Part shown: positions 1 to 9,044 of the stretch, one piece after another
How the letters are laid out: each line of letters opens with the position of its first letter
Numbering within the stretch: the stretch's first letter is position 1
From: Theionarchaea archaeon
Lineage (GTDB): Archaea; Methanobacteriota_B; Thermococci; Methanofastidiosales; SZ-28-30
DNA: 64,000 nt
Assembly (NCBI GenBank): GCA_018992685.1
Contig: JACVGT010000001.1
Coordinates: 62,001-126,000, forward strand
Direction of reading: 5' to 3'
Notes under the pieces: generated by a model
Database searches by the model: none
What the model saw: only the letters and a program-made list of their open reading frames with translations
What the model was told of the DNA's origin: nothing
Position numbers and translations under genes: made by a program

Positions 1-1
1 C

Positions 2-1213
2 ATCCTTTCACTGGGGCGCACTCCGGAGTTTGAGAAGAATCCCCGCCGTTACGTTACTGTCCCCACTAATGCACGAGTCTTGAGAGAGAACATCATCAAG
101 AAGATGGACTCGCTCAAATCAGACCTGGATACTGTAGAAGGAAAGGGGTCTTTAGGAGTCATTGCTTCAGGGATTGCCTACAACTACGTGAAAGAGACAC
201 TCATGCTACTCGACATTGAAGCAGAGATTTACAAGGTTGCGGTCACTCATCCTCTCAGCAGTGCTATCATCGACTTTCTCAACCGGCATGATGAAGTCAT
301 TGTGGTAGAGGAACTCGAACCCATCGTAGAGACAGATGTACGTTTCATGGCTCAGAGAGAGAACATACCAGTGACGATCTATGGAAAAGACATTGTCCCC
401 AGGGCCTTCGAGTTAAATACTACCAGAGTGGCCAATGCTTTCAGGCAATACAAGAACCTTCCTTTGGAAGAAGTCCAGGAATTTGGCATACCCGCGCGAC
501 CTCCTATTCTATGTCCAGGGTGTCCTCACCGAGCTTCTTTCTATGCCATCAGAAAAGCAGCTCCCAAAGGTATCTATCCCTCTGGGATCGGGTGTTACAC
601 ATTGGGATTTGTTCCTCCTCTCGGCGCTGTAGACACCTGCTTCTGTATGGGTGCTTCCATTGGGGTTTCCTGCGGATTGTCTGAATTTGTCTCCGATCCC
701 ATCATCTGTACCATCGGAGATTCCAGTTTCTTTCATGCAGGTATCCCTCCCTTGCTGGATGCCGTGTATAACCAGCACAGGTTTGTGGTAGTGATCCTGG
801 ACAATGAAACCACTGCCATGACAGGCCATCAACCCCACCCGGGAACAGGTGTCACTGGCATGGGAGATAGCGTGACTAAGATCTACCCAGAGAGACTCAC
901 TGAAGCGATGGGTATCACCACAGAGGTGGTGGATCCGCATGACGTCAAGAAGACCATTGACGTGCTCAAAGAGGCGGTTGCATCTAAGGAATTGCGCGTA
1001 GTCATTGCACGCAGACCGTGTATTTTCCTGGAGAGTGCAGAAAGAAACCCTCCATACACAGTCACAGATGAGTGCACAGGATGTAAATTATGTCTGAATC
1101 AGCTGGGATGTCCCGCCATGGACATGGTGGAAGGAAAAGCAGTCATTAATGAGTTATGCAATGGATGCGGCGTTTGTGCCCAGATTTGTCCTGCAAAAGC
1201 TATTACGGGGTGA
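2..1213 (+). CDS. iorA: Indolepyruvate ferredoxin oxidoreductase alpha subunit (5' truncated by window edge)
   Basis: The reading frame is open from base 2, so only the C-terminal two thirds of the subunit is present. It should oxidatively decarboxylate aryl-2-ketoacids to acyl-CoA with ferredoxin reduction in the cytoplasm. The thiamine-diphosphate half is visible: CPGCPHRASFY, then GDSSFFHAG and HQPHPGTG. The C-terminus carries two ferredoxin-like clusters, CTGCKLCLNQLGC and CNGCGVCAQIC, as in archaeal IorA. The stop codon lies 4 nt before the iorB start, so the pair is an operon. The related 2-ketoacid oxidoreductases share this fold, so the aryl substrate is inferred from the fused TPP plus double-cluster architecture. 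Confidence 0.93.
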   Translation: MLSLGRTPEFEKNPRRYVTVPTNARVLRENIIKKMDSLKSDLDTVEGKGSLGVIASGIAYNYVKETLMLLDIEAEIYKVAVTHPLSSAIIDFLNRHDEVIVVEELEPIVETDVRFMAQRENIPVTIYGKDIVPRAFELNTTRVANAFRQYKNLPLEEVQEFGIPARPPILCPGCPHRASFYAIRKAAPKGIYPSGIGCYTLGFVPPLGAVDTCFCMGASIGVSCGLSEFVSDPIICTIGDSSFFHAGIPPLLDAVYNQHRFVVVILDNETTAMTGHQPHPGTGVTGMGDSVTKIYPERLTEAMGITTEVVDPHDVKKTIDVLKEAVASKELRVVIARRPCIFLESAERNPPYTVTDECTGCKLCLNQLGCPAMDMVEGKAVINELCNGCGVCAQICPAKAITG

Positions 1214-1217
1214 TCAG

Positions 1218-1775
1218 ATGAAATATGACATTGTATTGGGTGGTGTTGGGGGCCAAGGCATCTTGCTGGCCTCCCAGGTTGTGGCTCAGGCAGCTATGAA
1301 GAAAGGGTTGAAGGTGATGATGGCGGAAACCCATGGAATGGCCCAGAGAGGGGGGTCAGTGATTTCCCACGTCAGACTGGGTGATATCTACGGTGCACTG
1401 GTCCCTGAAGGTCATGCTGATCTGGTGGTGGGATTTGAGTTCATGGAGGCATTCAGGCAGCTGAAATTCCTGGCAAAGGGAAAGAAGTTGATTATAAACA
1501 CTCACAGAATAAAACCTGTAACACTGGAGACATACCCCGAGATGGATTACGATCTCAGTGACTATGATGTGTTGAAGCTTGATGCTTCAAGAATTGCTTT
1601 CAGGCTGGGAAATGCTATTGTAACCAACATGGTCATTCTGGGTGCCATGTCTGAGTTTGCTGAACTCCCTGCTTCGAAGGCAGAGATGCAGGATGCAATC
1701 CGAGAAAGTGTGCCCCCCAGATTTGCCGAGATTGACTTGAAGGCTTTTGAAGAAGGTGTTAAGGCAGCGCAATAA
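1218..1775 (+). CDS. iorB: Indolepyruvate ferredoxin oxidoreductase beta subunit
   Basis: This 185-residue gamma-type 2-ketoacid oxidoreductase subunit begins YDIVLGGVGGQGILLAS, the glycine-rich signature of IorB. The motif AETHGMAQRGGSVISH also matches the family. I chose the ATG at 1218 because it follows the iorA stop directly and gives the usual N-terminus; an earlier in-frame ATG lies inside iorA. The 3' end overlaps the convergent decarboxylase gene by 17 nt. It works with IorA as a heterodimer in aromatic amino acid fermentation or in the reverse, biosynthetic direction. Confidence 0.93.
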   Translation: MKYDIVLGGVGGQGILLASQVVAQAAMKKGLKVMMAETHGMAQRGGSVISHVRLGDIYGALVPEGHADLVVGFEFMEAFRQLKFLAKGKKLIINTHRIKPVTLETYPEMDYDLSDYDVLKLDASRIAFRLGNAIVTNMVILGAMSEFAELPASKAEMQDAIRESVPPRFAEIDLKAFEEGVKAAQ

Positions 1776-2358
1776 CACTTTCCCCCGCCTTCACCTGATC
1801 TCCTTCCTCCGCTGTAATCTGGAATTGCTGAGACAGAATAATGACGACCTGAGAACCGAGTACAATTCTCCCTATCCTTTCCCCTTTCTCGATGCAATCC
1901 CCCTCCTTCACAAAACACTGGATTCTCCTCACGAATTTCCCTGCAATCTGGATGACAATCATCCGGGTTTTCTCCCCATTATCTATGACAACAATATTCC
2001 TCTCATTGGAAAGAGCCAGCTTGCTGGCCATCTGGTACCCCCCTTCCACATAGAGGATTTTGGTGATAGTTCCCTGCATGGGACTTCTGTTGACATGAAT
2101 GTCTATGGGATTCATGAAAATTGCAATTAGATAGCAGTCCTCCGTTATCAGTCCCGTGAGCTCTTCCAGATAGATCTCGTGTCCATTTTTCACCACGACG
2201 GGAACGTCCCCTGCCTTCACAGTCTCTATGGCAATGATCTTGCCGTCAGCTGGTGATACCACTCCTTCTAGAGGGATCTGTCTGTCAGGGTCCCTGAAGA
2301 ACTGGAATATGAAAATCAGAAGAGCAAATACCGGAATGAGGACCCACTTCTTTTTCAT
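1759..2358 (-). CDS. psd: Archaeal-type phosphatidylserine/archaetidylserine decarboxylase
   Basis: This 199-residue protein is the short, archaeal-length form of the pyruvoyl-dependent decarboxylase that makes (archaetidyl)ethanolamine from (archaetidyl)serine. An N-terminal hydrophobic segment (about residues 5-20) would anchor it in the membrane. FFRDPDR, SPADGKI and the downstream motif IFMNPIDIHVNRSP are family hallmarks. The self-cleavage site is LGSQ near residue 150, equivalent to LGST/FGSR in relatives; the Ser becomes the pyruvoyl group. In an archaeon the substrate is probably archaetidylserine, which is inference. Confidence 0.88.
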   Translation of the reverse strand: MKKKWVLIPVFALLIFIFQFFRDPDRQIPLEGVVSPADGKIIAIETVKAGDVPVVVKNGHEIYLEELTGLITEDCYLIAIFMNPIDIHVNRSPMQGTITKILYVEGGYQMASKLALSNERNIVVIDNGEKTRMIVIQIAGKFVRRIQCFVKEGDCIEKGERIGRIVLGSQVVIILSQQFQITAEEGDQVKAGESVIALP

Positions 2359-2505
2359 GGTTGACAGAAGAGGAAGAGGTATAAAAAGGTTGTGTAATGA
2401 CGGAAGGTTTCAATGTTGACTGAAAATGTTGATAACCATTCTTGATTAGCTGTAATGTAAACTGCTGAGTGGAAGCTTTATTAGGATGTTTGCGGTAATG
2501 GCTGT

Positions 2506-3498
2506 ATGACAGCGTTGGACTCATTGTTGAAAGGAAATCCTGAGGAGTGGCTTCTTGAGGAAGAAAATCCTTCTGTTCGATACTGGACACTAAGAGACAT
2601 CTACGGGAAAGATGAGAACGATCCTGACGTTAGACTGGCAAGAGAACAGATCATGGAATCCTATCCTGTCACTGAGATACTGAAGAATCAGCAACCAGGA
2701 GGGTTCTGGGTAGCAAAGGAAGATCCTTACCTCCCGAAATATAGGGCAACGCATCATCAGTTGTTGATCCTCTCCGAATTGGGGGCCTCCCCCAGTGAAG
2801 AGATTCAAAACACAGTAGATTTATTGTTTGAGATTTATCAGTACGATAGTGGTCGCTTTGACTGGAAAGTGCTGAAAACGGCTAGAGGAAGGTCAAGCAG
2901 CCTCATAGATGGTGAATGTCTGACGGGAAATATTGTAAGGGCACTGATTCATTTTGGGTACCTTCACCATGAGAGAACACAGAAGGCACTTCAGTTTCTG
3001 GTGAGAGTTCATGAGACGGGATGGCCGTGCAGGGCATACCCTATTGACAGGAAGAAGGTGTTCCCCGAGAACTGTTACATGGGAGGAGTGAAGCCACTGA
3101 TAGCCCTTTCAATGGTTCCAGAAGAAGAACGAACCGCCGAAATGAAAGAAATTATCGAGAAGGAAGTGGAAATCTACCTGGAGAATGAGATTTTCATGTA
3201 CTTGAAGGATGAACGAGGAAGGAGGAAACCAAAACCCGGATGGACGAGATTTGGGTTTCCCCTGTTCTATCAATCAGATGCACTTGAAGTCCTAGATGTC
3301 CTCACGAAGCTGGGAGTGCGGGATGAGCGAATGCAGAAAGCAGTCGATTTGGTGCTTTCCAAGCAGAGTGAGAACGGGAGATGGAACCTGGAAAATACAT
3401 TCAATGGCAAGATGTGGGTGGATATTGAAGAAAAAGGCCGTCAGTCGAAATGGATTACTCTAAAGGCCGTGCGAGTGCTGAATCGATTCTACAGGTAG
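2506..3498 (+). CDS. Prenyltransferase/squalene-cyclase-repeat-like protein
   Basis: A 330-residue soluble protein built of alpha-helical repeats (QQPGGFWVAKED, HETGWPCRAYP, SENGRWNLENTF) with the QxxxGxW-like spacing of the terpenoid cyclase/prenyltransferase alpha-alpha toroid. No DxDD or DCTAE catalytic motif is seen, so it may be a binding or scaffold toroid rather than a cyclase. A TATA-like box about 30 nt upstream suggests a short or absent leader. It is divergent from the decarboxylase gene. Such proteins are common but uncharacterised in archaea; substrate unknown. Confidence 0.6.
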   Translation: MTALDSLLKGNPEEWLLEEENPSVRYWTLRDIYGKDENDPDVRLAREQIMESYPVTEILKNQQPGGFWVAKEDPYLPKYRATHHQLLILSELGASPSEEIQNTVDLLFEIYQYDSGRFDWKVLKTARGRSSSLIDGECLTGNIVRALIHFGYLHHERTQKALQFLVRVHETGWPCRAYPIDRKKVFPENCYMGGVKPLIALSMVPEEERTAEMKEIIEKEVEIYLENEIFMYLKDERGRRKPKPGWTRFGFPLFYQSDALEVLDVLTKLGVRDERMQKAVDLVLSKQSENGRWNLENTFNGKMWVDIEEKGRQSKWITLKAVRVLNRFYR

Positions 3499-3543
3499 CT
3501 ATCAGCACCATATGCGCCCTCAGGCATGAGTACCAGCACACCG

Positions 3544-4341
3544 CTATGGAGGATAGGCGAGAAGATTCACAGCACCTCTTTCGTCGATTGTTATGTAGGT
3601 GTCTTTTATGAGGTGGGGGACACTGGTGTCGTCCACCCATGACCCAGTATTAGCCATCTTCTGCTCCGGATCCACATATGAATGGTGTGTGTGCCCATAC
3701 ACGATGAAACAATCCCCAATCTGATCTTCAAATTCCTCTCTTTTCTTTACAGCTTCTTTCTGTATGTTGTTCATAGCTTTTTCTTGCAGTCTTTCTGCAG
3801 GCAGCCCCACAGCAGTCTTGAACTTCTGCTTCAGTCTGGATTCCGTTCCAGTTGTGTCGAAATGACCGAAACATGTCTTGTAGAGGTTCCAGAGGCCGTC
3901 AGCAGTGCGACCAGTAGCATCATCCCCCATACACAAAATGCCTGCAAACTGTTGGTAGCTATCCAGACTGTCGGGGAATTCAAATTGATGCCCGTGGACA
4001 AAATAGTATGATTGGTCCCCATATGGGATGAGAGTTTCCGTTCCTACCTCCACATTGTATTTTCGTTCTAGATTCTCACCTGCCTCAATCATGTGATAAT
4101 CGTGGTTTCCCACCACATAATGGACACTCTTCGATTCTCGCATTTCTCTCAGCAATTCCAGTATGTCACTGTATTCAATAAGCAGTTTCACTGGATCCCT
4201 TCTCCACATGTCAAAGATGTCGCCCATCAGCACGACATGATCTATCTGAGGGTTCAATAATATGTCCTGCAGAAATCTTCTAAAAATACGCTCTTCACAG
4301 CAGGAAAATCCCAGATGCACATCGGATAAAGCAACTATCAT
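3544..4341 (-). CDS. Calcineurin-like metallophosphoesterase
   Basis: This 265-residue protein has the complete dinuclear-metal phosphoesterase motif set: SDVHLG (residues 6-11), GDIFDMWR, GNHDYH, HGHQ and YGHTHH. It resembles the LpxH/UDP-diacylglucosamine hydrolase branch, which cleaves phosphodi- or monoesters. The archaeal substrate is unknown; a lipid or nucleotide headgroup is possible. No signal peptide, so cytoplasmic. It stands alone, convergent with the gene at 2506-3498, and a TATA-like element lies about 30 nt upstream of the ATG. Confidence 0.85.
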   Translation of the reverse strand: MIVALSDVHLGFSCCEERIFRRFLQDILLNPQIDHVVLMGDIFDMWRRDPVKLLIEYSDILELLREMRESKSVHYVVGNHDYHMIEAGENLERKYNVEVGTETLIPYGDQSYYFVHGHQFEFPDSLDSYQQFAGILCMGDDATGRTADGLWNLYKTCFGHFDTTGTESRLKQKFKTAVGLPAERLQEKAMNNIQKEAVKKREEFEDQIGDCFIVYGHTHHSYVDPEQKMANTGSWVDDTSVPHLIKDTYITIDERGAVNLLAYPP

Positions 4342-4492
4342 GTAACCACCACTCTTTCTAGCTGTCTAGAATTATAAGTATTTGGTGTGTAGCAAAATGT
4401 GAAAAACGGAGAGAGAACCCAGAGCGAAATGCATAAATTTATGTCAGGTGTGAGAGTAGTAAGAGGCTCAGATTGAATACAGGGGGTTATGA

Positions 4493-5107
4493 ATGGAATA
4501 TGCAGTCGAAGGAATGATAGGATATGTGAGCTATTTCACGCTGGGTGTTCTTTTCTTCTTTGTGATATGGAGTTTTACAGAGAAGATCACGTGTCATATG
4601 GTTAGAGATGGCCATATAGGAGGGCTCCTGGGGCTTATTGCTGCAACGTATGGATTTTGGTACCCCTTTGTCCCCTTTCTGAGGATTCCCTATGTGGTGC
4701 TCCTAGGAGTAGGATCTCTGGCAGGCTCAACTCTCTCCAGATTTGGCATGGTCAATACATGGAGTACGCGTTACAGCAGATTCACCCTGGCAGGGATTGT
4801 TATCGGCCTAGCAGGATTTGACATTCTTCAACTTGTTCTATCTGTATTGCTGGTATCCTCCCCGTATCGGGAGATTGGAACGTTGATTTCATGGGTGCTC
4901 CTAGTCTATGGGATCAGTCCCTGCAAAATCATAGGAGCAGTCATAGAGAACAGTGGACTCCCCCGCTCAAAGTTCATTTGGGTTGCTTTCATTCTGGCAT
5001 GTGTGGTCTTCCTTCCTCTCGAATTCCCTCTCATTTATGGTTTGATGTCCCTGAGTGCGGTTCTCGGAACGCTCGCCGGCTTGGTATTTGCATGCAGAGC
5101 CGGATAG
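4493..5107 (+). CDS. Integral membrane protein, unknown function
   Basis: A 204-residue protein with about six hydrophobic spans (VSYFTLGVLFFFVIW, GLLGLIAATYGFWYP, a GVGSLAGS segment, and three more). I recognise no family motif. The ATG at 4493 follows a purine-rich AGGGGG ribosome binding site at 4481-4486. It lies between the metallophosphoesterase and Lhr genes without obvious operon partners. Confidence 0.6.
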   Translation: MEYAVEGMIGYVSYFTLGVLFFFVIWSFTEKITCHMVRDGHIGGLLGLIAATYGFWYPFVPFLRIPYVVLLGVGSLAGSTLSRFGMVNTWSTRYSRFTLAGIVIGLAGFDILQLVLSVLLVSSPYREIGTLISWVLLVYGISPCKIIGAVIENSGLPRSKFIWVAFILACVVFLPLEFPLIYGLMSLSAVLGTLAGLVFACRAG

Positions 5108-5207
5108 TGAGTCTTTCTAAAGACGTGTTATACGTTCACCGTATCCGAAGCCTCCATGACTCTCTGACAGCAGAGTATGTTCTCTCCTCCCGCTCTCCAG
5201 TCCATAT

Positions 5208-5215
5208 CTTTAAAA
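5208..5215 (+). promoter_or_regulatory. TATA-like box of lhr
   Basis: CTTTAAAA centred about 29 nt before the Lhr ATG, with no ribosome binding site between. This is the leaderless-promoter spacing seen repeatedly in the window. Confidence 0.55.
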
Positions 5216-5240
5216 GGATACATTCACCTGGAATACGGCC

Positions 5241-7973
5241 ATGATATCTGAAAGCATACAGAAGCTGATGGAACGGAAGGGGTTCACATCGTTTACGCTT
5301 CCCCAGGAAAAAGGAATTCCACCCATTAAAGAGGGTAGGAATGTCTTGGTTATTGCCAGAACGGGATCCGGAAAAACGGAGGCTGCTATTTTCCCGATAT
5401 TTGACAGATTACTTTCATTACGAAAAATCAGGGGAATCAAGGCCCTGTATATTGCCCCTCTGCGTGCTCTGAACCGTGATCTTCTGGAGAGAATGGAATG
5501 GTGGGCAGACCAACTTAAAATAAAGATAGAAGTTCGCCATGGGGATACGTCCCAGTATCAGAGGCGCAAACAGGCAGAATCCCCTCCTGACCTGTTGATT
5601 ACGACCCCAGAGACCTTGCAGGCTATCCTCCCTGGAAAAGTCATGAAGCAGCATCTGAGAGAGGTCCAGTATGTGGTCATTGACGAGATTCACGAGCTGG
5701 TAGAAGACAAGAGAGGAGCACAGCTCTCTCTGGGGCTGGAGCGGCTGACAGAGATGACACAGAAGCCCTTCCAGCGGATTGGACTATCGGCCACGGTGGG
5801 TTCACCTGAGGAGGTAGCCTCATACCTGGGAAAGAATGTGGAAATAGTAGATGCAACTGAAGACAAGGACCTGGTAGTGCAGGTGGAATATCCCTTGGAA
5901 GAGGACATGGACCTGGCTTCTCAACTTCACATCAACTTGGAAACCGCAGCCCGCATCATCAGGATACGGGAACTGCTGGGAGAACACACGAGCGTCCTGG
6001 TTTTTGTCAACACCAGGGAAATGGCAGAAGTTCTGTCTTCTCGCTTCAACATTGTAGACGAGAATGTTGACGTCCACCACTCATCGTTATCAAAGTACAT
6101 GAGGATTGAAACAGAAAAGAGGTTTAAGTCACAGGAATTGAAATCCATCATCTGTACCAGCAGTATGGAGCTGGGCATTGATGTGGGCAGTGTGGATCTG
6201 GTGATCCAGTACATGTCACCCCGTCAAGTGTCTCGACTGATCCAGAGGGCGGGGAGATCAGGGCATAGATTGGGTGAGGTATCGAAAGCGGTAATTCTCA
6301 GTGTCAACGAGGACGATATTCTGGAGGCTGCGGTCATTGCCAGAAAGTCTCTGGGTCATGAACTGGAAGAATTGAAGACCTATGAACTGGCGCTTGATGT
6401 TCTGGCTCATCAGGCAGTGGGGCTGGCTATTGACAAGTACAAGGTGGGAATCGACGAAGCCTTGGCCATCATCCGGAGAGCATTTCCTTTCAGGAATCTG
6501 AGCAGAGAGAAGTTTGTGGAGGTGCTGCAGTTCCTGAAAGAATTACACCTGGTTTGGATGGATGAAGAGGAATATGGGAGAAAGAGATCTTCATACCACT
6601 ACTACTTTGAGAATTTGTCCATGATTCCTGACACGAGACAGTACCGCACTATTGAGGTTGGTTCTCAGCATTTCATTGGAGTGCTAGACGAAGAGTTCAT
6701 TTCCACCAAGGCTGAAATAGGGAGTTCTTTCATTATTAAGGGCAGAGCGTGGAATATTGCAGATATACAGGAAGATGTGGTTCTGGTGACAGAAACAGAA
6801 TCTCTCGGTGCTATCCCTGCCTGGGATGGGGAGCTAATACCTGTTCCTTACGAAGTGGCTCGAGAAGTTGCTGACATGCGAACTCGAATTGAGGAATACC
6901 CTGTCGATAGAAACGCGCTGGAAGTGGCCCAGGCATATCTGGAAGAACAGAGTCAGTGGTTTCTTCCCACAGCAGATGAGATTATTGTGGAGGTATTCGC
7001 CAATTTCGTCATCCTGCATGCACCCTTCGGTTCCCTTATTAATGAGACTATCGGTAGGTTGGCCGCCTCTCTCGTTTCTGCAAAGATTGGAGCAAGTGTC
7101 TTGATGCGCTCTGATCCCTACAGGATAGCCTTCCAGTTTCCTGCAGCTCCTGATTACGAGAGTGTAATTCATATGCTGAGGAGCACAGATCCCACACATA
7201 TTCAGCCCATCCTGGAGATTACGCTGAAGAGGAGCAACTTGTTCGGGTGGAAGCTGGCTCAGGTGGCACGGCGATTTGGAGCTGTATCAAGAGATGCGGA
7301 GAGATATCGGTTGAAACGGCTGATCTATGCATATGAAAATACCCCTCTGTATGAGGAAACGATCCATGAGATTGTCAGGGAGAAACTTGACATTGAGAGG
7401 GCAGAGGAGGTGCTCCGGAAGATCCAGGGGGGTGAAATTTCTATTCGCATTCATCAGTCCAGTGATCCTTCCCCCATGGGAATGTCAGCTATCAGCAGCA
7501 TGGGGGCTTCTGATATTGTGTTCCCCAAGAGGGCAGAACGGGAGATTCTGAAAACACTGCAGGCTAGGCTGGAGAAGAGGCGAATCAAATTATTTTGCGT
7601 GCACTGCGGCGAGTGGAGTGCCACCTTTACCATAAAGCACCTGGATGACTACCCCAAGTGTCGATTGTGTGGGGCACGATTCCTTGCGATTCTGGATAGA
7701 CGGGACAAAGACACTATGGCTGCCATCAGGAAACGGTTGAAGAAGCAGAAGATAAGCGAGGATGAGGAGGAGCTAGTGATCAGAGCAAAGAGATCTGCTG
7801 ATTTGATGCTGGCCTACGGAAAGAAGGCAGCGTTGGCGTTGTCCGGAAGGGGGATTGGCCCTCAGACTGCGTCCAGGGTTCTGGCAAAGATGCATACAGA
7901 AGATGAGGAGTTGCTGCGAGACATACTGGAAGCTGAGAGGACATATGCCAGGACGAGACGGTTCTGGGACTGA
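5241..7973 (+). CDS. lhr: Lhr-family ATP-dependent helicase
   Basis: A 910-residue superfamily-2 helicase. Motif I is ARTGSGKTEAA (residues 39-49), motif II DEIHEL, motif III LSATVG and motif VI IQRAGRSGHR, the Lhr-type arrangement. After the two RecA folds comes a winged-helix and Lhr-core region, then a C-terminal zinc-binding module with CVHCG and CRLCG near residues 785-815. Archaeal Lhr proteins translocate 3' to 5' and unwind forks and RNA:DNA hybrids in repair. The zinc module and length fit the archaeal Lhr-like group. Confidence 0.92.
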   Translation: MISESIQKLMERKGFTSFTLPQEKGIPPIKEGRNVLVIARTGSGKTEAAIFPIFDRLLSLRKIRGIKALYIAPLRALNRDLLERMEWWADQLKIKIEVRHGDTSQYQRRKQAESPPDLLITTPETLQAILPGKVMKQHLREVQYVVIDEIHELVEDKRGAQLSLGLERLTEMTQKPFQRIGLSATVGSPEEVASYLGKNVEIVDATEDKDLVVQVEYPLEEDMDLASQLHINLETAARIIRIRELLGEHTSVLVFVNTREMAEVLSSRFNIVDENVDVHHSSLSKYMRIETEKRFKSQELKSIICTSSMELGIDVGSVDLVIQYMSPRQVSRLIQRAGRSGHRLGEVSKAVILSVNEDDILEAAVIARKSLGHELEELKTYELALDVLAHQAVGLAIDKYKVGIDEALAIIRRAFPFRNLSREKFVEVLQFLKELHLVWMDEEEYGRKRSSYHYYFENLSMIPDTRQYRTIEVGSQHFIGVLDEEFISTKAEIGSSFIIKGRAWNIADIQEDVVLVTETESLGAIPAWDGELIPVPYEVAREVADMRTRIEEYPVDRNALEVAQAYLEEQSQWFLPTADEIIVEVFANFVILHAPFGSLINETIGRLAASLVSAKIGASVLMRSDPYRIAFQFPAAPDYESVIHMLRSTDPTHIQPILEITLKRSNLFGWKLAQVARRFGAVSRDAERYRLKRLIYAYENTPLYEETIHEIVREKLDIERAEEVLRKIQGGEISIRIHQSSDPSPMGMSAISSMGASDIVFPKRAEREILKTLQARLEKRRIKLFCVHCGEWSATFTIKHLDDYPKCRLCGARFLAILDRRDKDTMAAIRKRLKKQKISEDEEELVIRAKRSADLMLAYGKKAALALSGRGIGPQTASRVLAKMHTEDEELLRDILEAERTYARTRRFWD

Positions 7974-8322
7974 GAGTCAATAGAAAAGGGAGATTCACTT
8001 CTGGTGGATGATGGGAAGAATTGGCTGCACTTTTCAGGAGGTGATTGCTCAATTTTGAGAGACACATTTCTCGCTGGTTTCTGGTGGGCGTTGGAGATTC
8101 CTTTCTTGAACTTCGTTTTAAGAAAAGATACAGAAAATCATTGTTCATCTTTCGAATTTCTCGAATCCTAACCGAAAATCTTATATAGATCAAGTGAGAA
8201 GACATTGTTGTCGTGAGGCTACGGAGTACCACATTCATGGTGAATCGCCTACTCCTGTCGGCCCCCTCATCGATAAATACTCATGAGTTTCGGGAAGAAT
8301 CTGCAATTTGGGAGGGAAAAGC
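7974..8322. other. Intergenic region between lhr and the repeat protein
   Basis: About 350 nt without a supported gene. A TATA-like CTTATATAGAT near 8180-8190 probably drives a transcript with a long (over 100 nt) leader for the GTG-started gene at 8323. No structured RNA recognised. Confidence 0.4.
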
Positions 8323-8997
8323 GTGGTTTCGAAAAGAGAATTGACAATCGGGTTAATTTTTCTATTGTTGGTATTTTTCTCGTTCTATTATGTTCAAGAG
8401 AATAAGAGACGAGAATCCTTAAGAACCTGGACTTACTCAGAAAGCCTTGAGGATCATCAATCTCCACAGGCCTTAGAAGAGACAATCGGGTGCGGAAAAG
8501 GAGAAGAAAACGAGAACGAAGACGAAGACAAGGATAAAGACAAGGATAAAGACAAGGATAAAGACAAGGATAAAGACAAAGGTAAAGGCCAGGGTAAAGG
8601 CGGTGGGAAAACTCCATCGCCCCCACCCACTCCTACTTCTTCCCCAGTTCCTACTCCTACTTCTTCCCCAGTCCCTACTCCTACTTCTTCCCCAGTCCCT
8701 ACTCCTACACCTACTCCTTCTCGAATTCCTTCAACGCCCATGCCACTAACTCCATCTCCAACTCCCACATCTCCACCCCCCGCCCTTGTCACTCCCTCCC
8801 CTGTTTCTACCTTCAGTTCACCTATGCCTGCGTCTCTCACTCTGTCTCCTACCATTGTTTCTGTCCTTCCTTTATCATCATCTCCAGCTACCCAACATCG
8901 ACCCACCTTGGAGGAAATCGGGGCCGTGTCCAGTATCATTGCATTGATGTTTTGCATGTACCAGTTTCTGTTCAATGGACATCAGAAGCAAACCTAA
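8323..8997 (+). CDS. Membrane-anchored Asp-Lys and Pro-Thr repeat protein
   Basis: 224 residues. I chose the GTG at 8323 because a GGGAGGG ribosome binding site ends 6 nt upstream. An N-terminal membrane span (LIFLLLVFFSFYYV) is followed by an alternating Asp-Lys tract, a Gly-Lys stretch, then proline/threonine/serine-rich repeats of unit PVPTPTSS, and a second hydrophobic span near the C-terminus (IIALMFCMYQFLF). It looks like a cell-surface spacer or stalk, or a highly charged wall-like linker, rather than an enzyme. Both repeat tracts are nearly perfect at DNA level, so length variation is expected. Confidence 0.6.
   Translation: MVSKRELTIGLIFLLLVFFSFYYVQENKRRESLRTWTYSESLEDHQSPQALEETIGCGKGEENENEDEDKDKDKDKDKDKDKDKDKGKGQGKGGGKTPSPPPTPTSSPVPTPTSSPVPTPTSSPVPTPTPTPSRIPSTPMPLTPSPTPTSPPPALVTPSPVSTFSSPMPASLTLSPTIVSVLPLSSSPATQHRPTLEEIGAVSSIIALMFCMYQFLFNGHQKQT
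8527..8580 (+). repeat. 12-bp tandem repeat coding (Asp-Lys)n
   Basis: About four and a half copies of GACAAGGATAAA in frame, giving a DK dipeptide tract. This is slippage-prone minisatellite DNA inside the gene at 8323-8997. Confidence 0.85.
8627..8710 (+). repeat. 24-bp tandem repeat coding PVPTPTSS
   Basis: About three copies of a 24-nt unit containing CCTACTCCTACTTCTTCC. The translated unit is proline/threonine rich, typical of extended surface linkers. Confidence 0.8.
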
Positions 8998-9044
8998 TGG
9001 GTCAACAAGAATGAGCTGAACAGAAAAGGGCTCAGACTGATACT

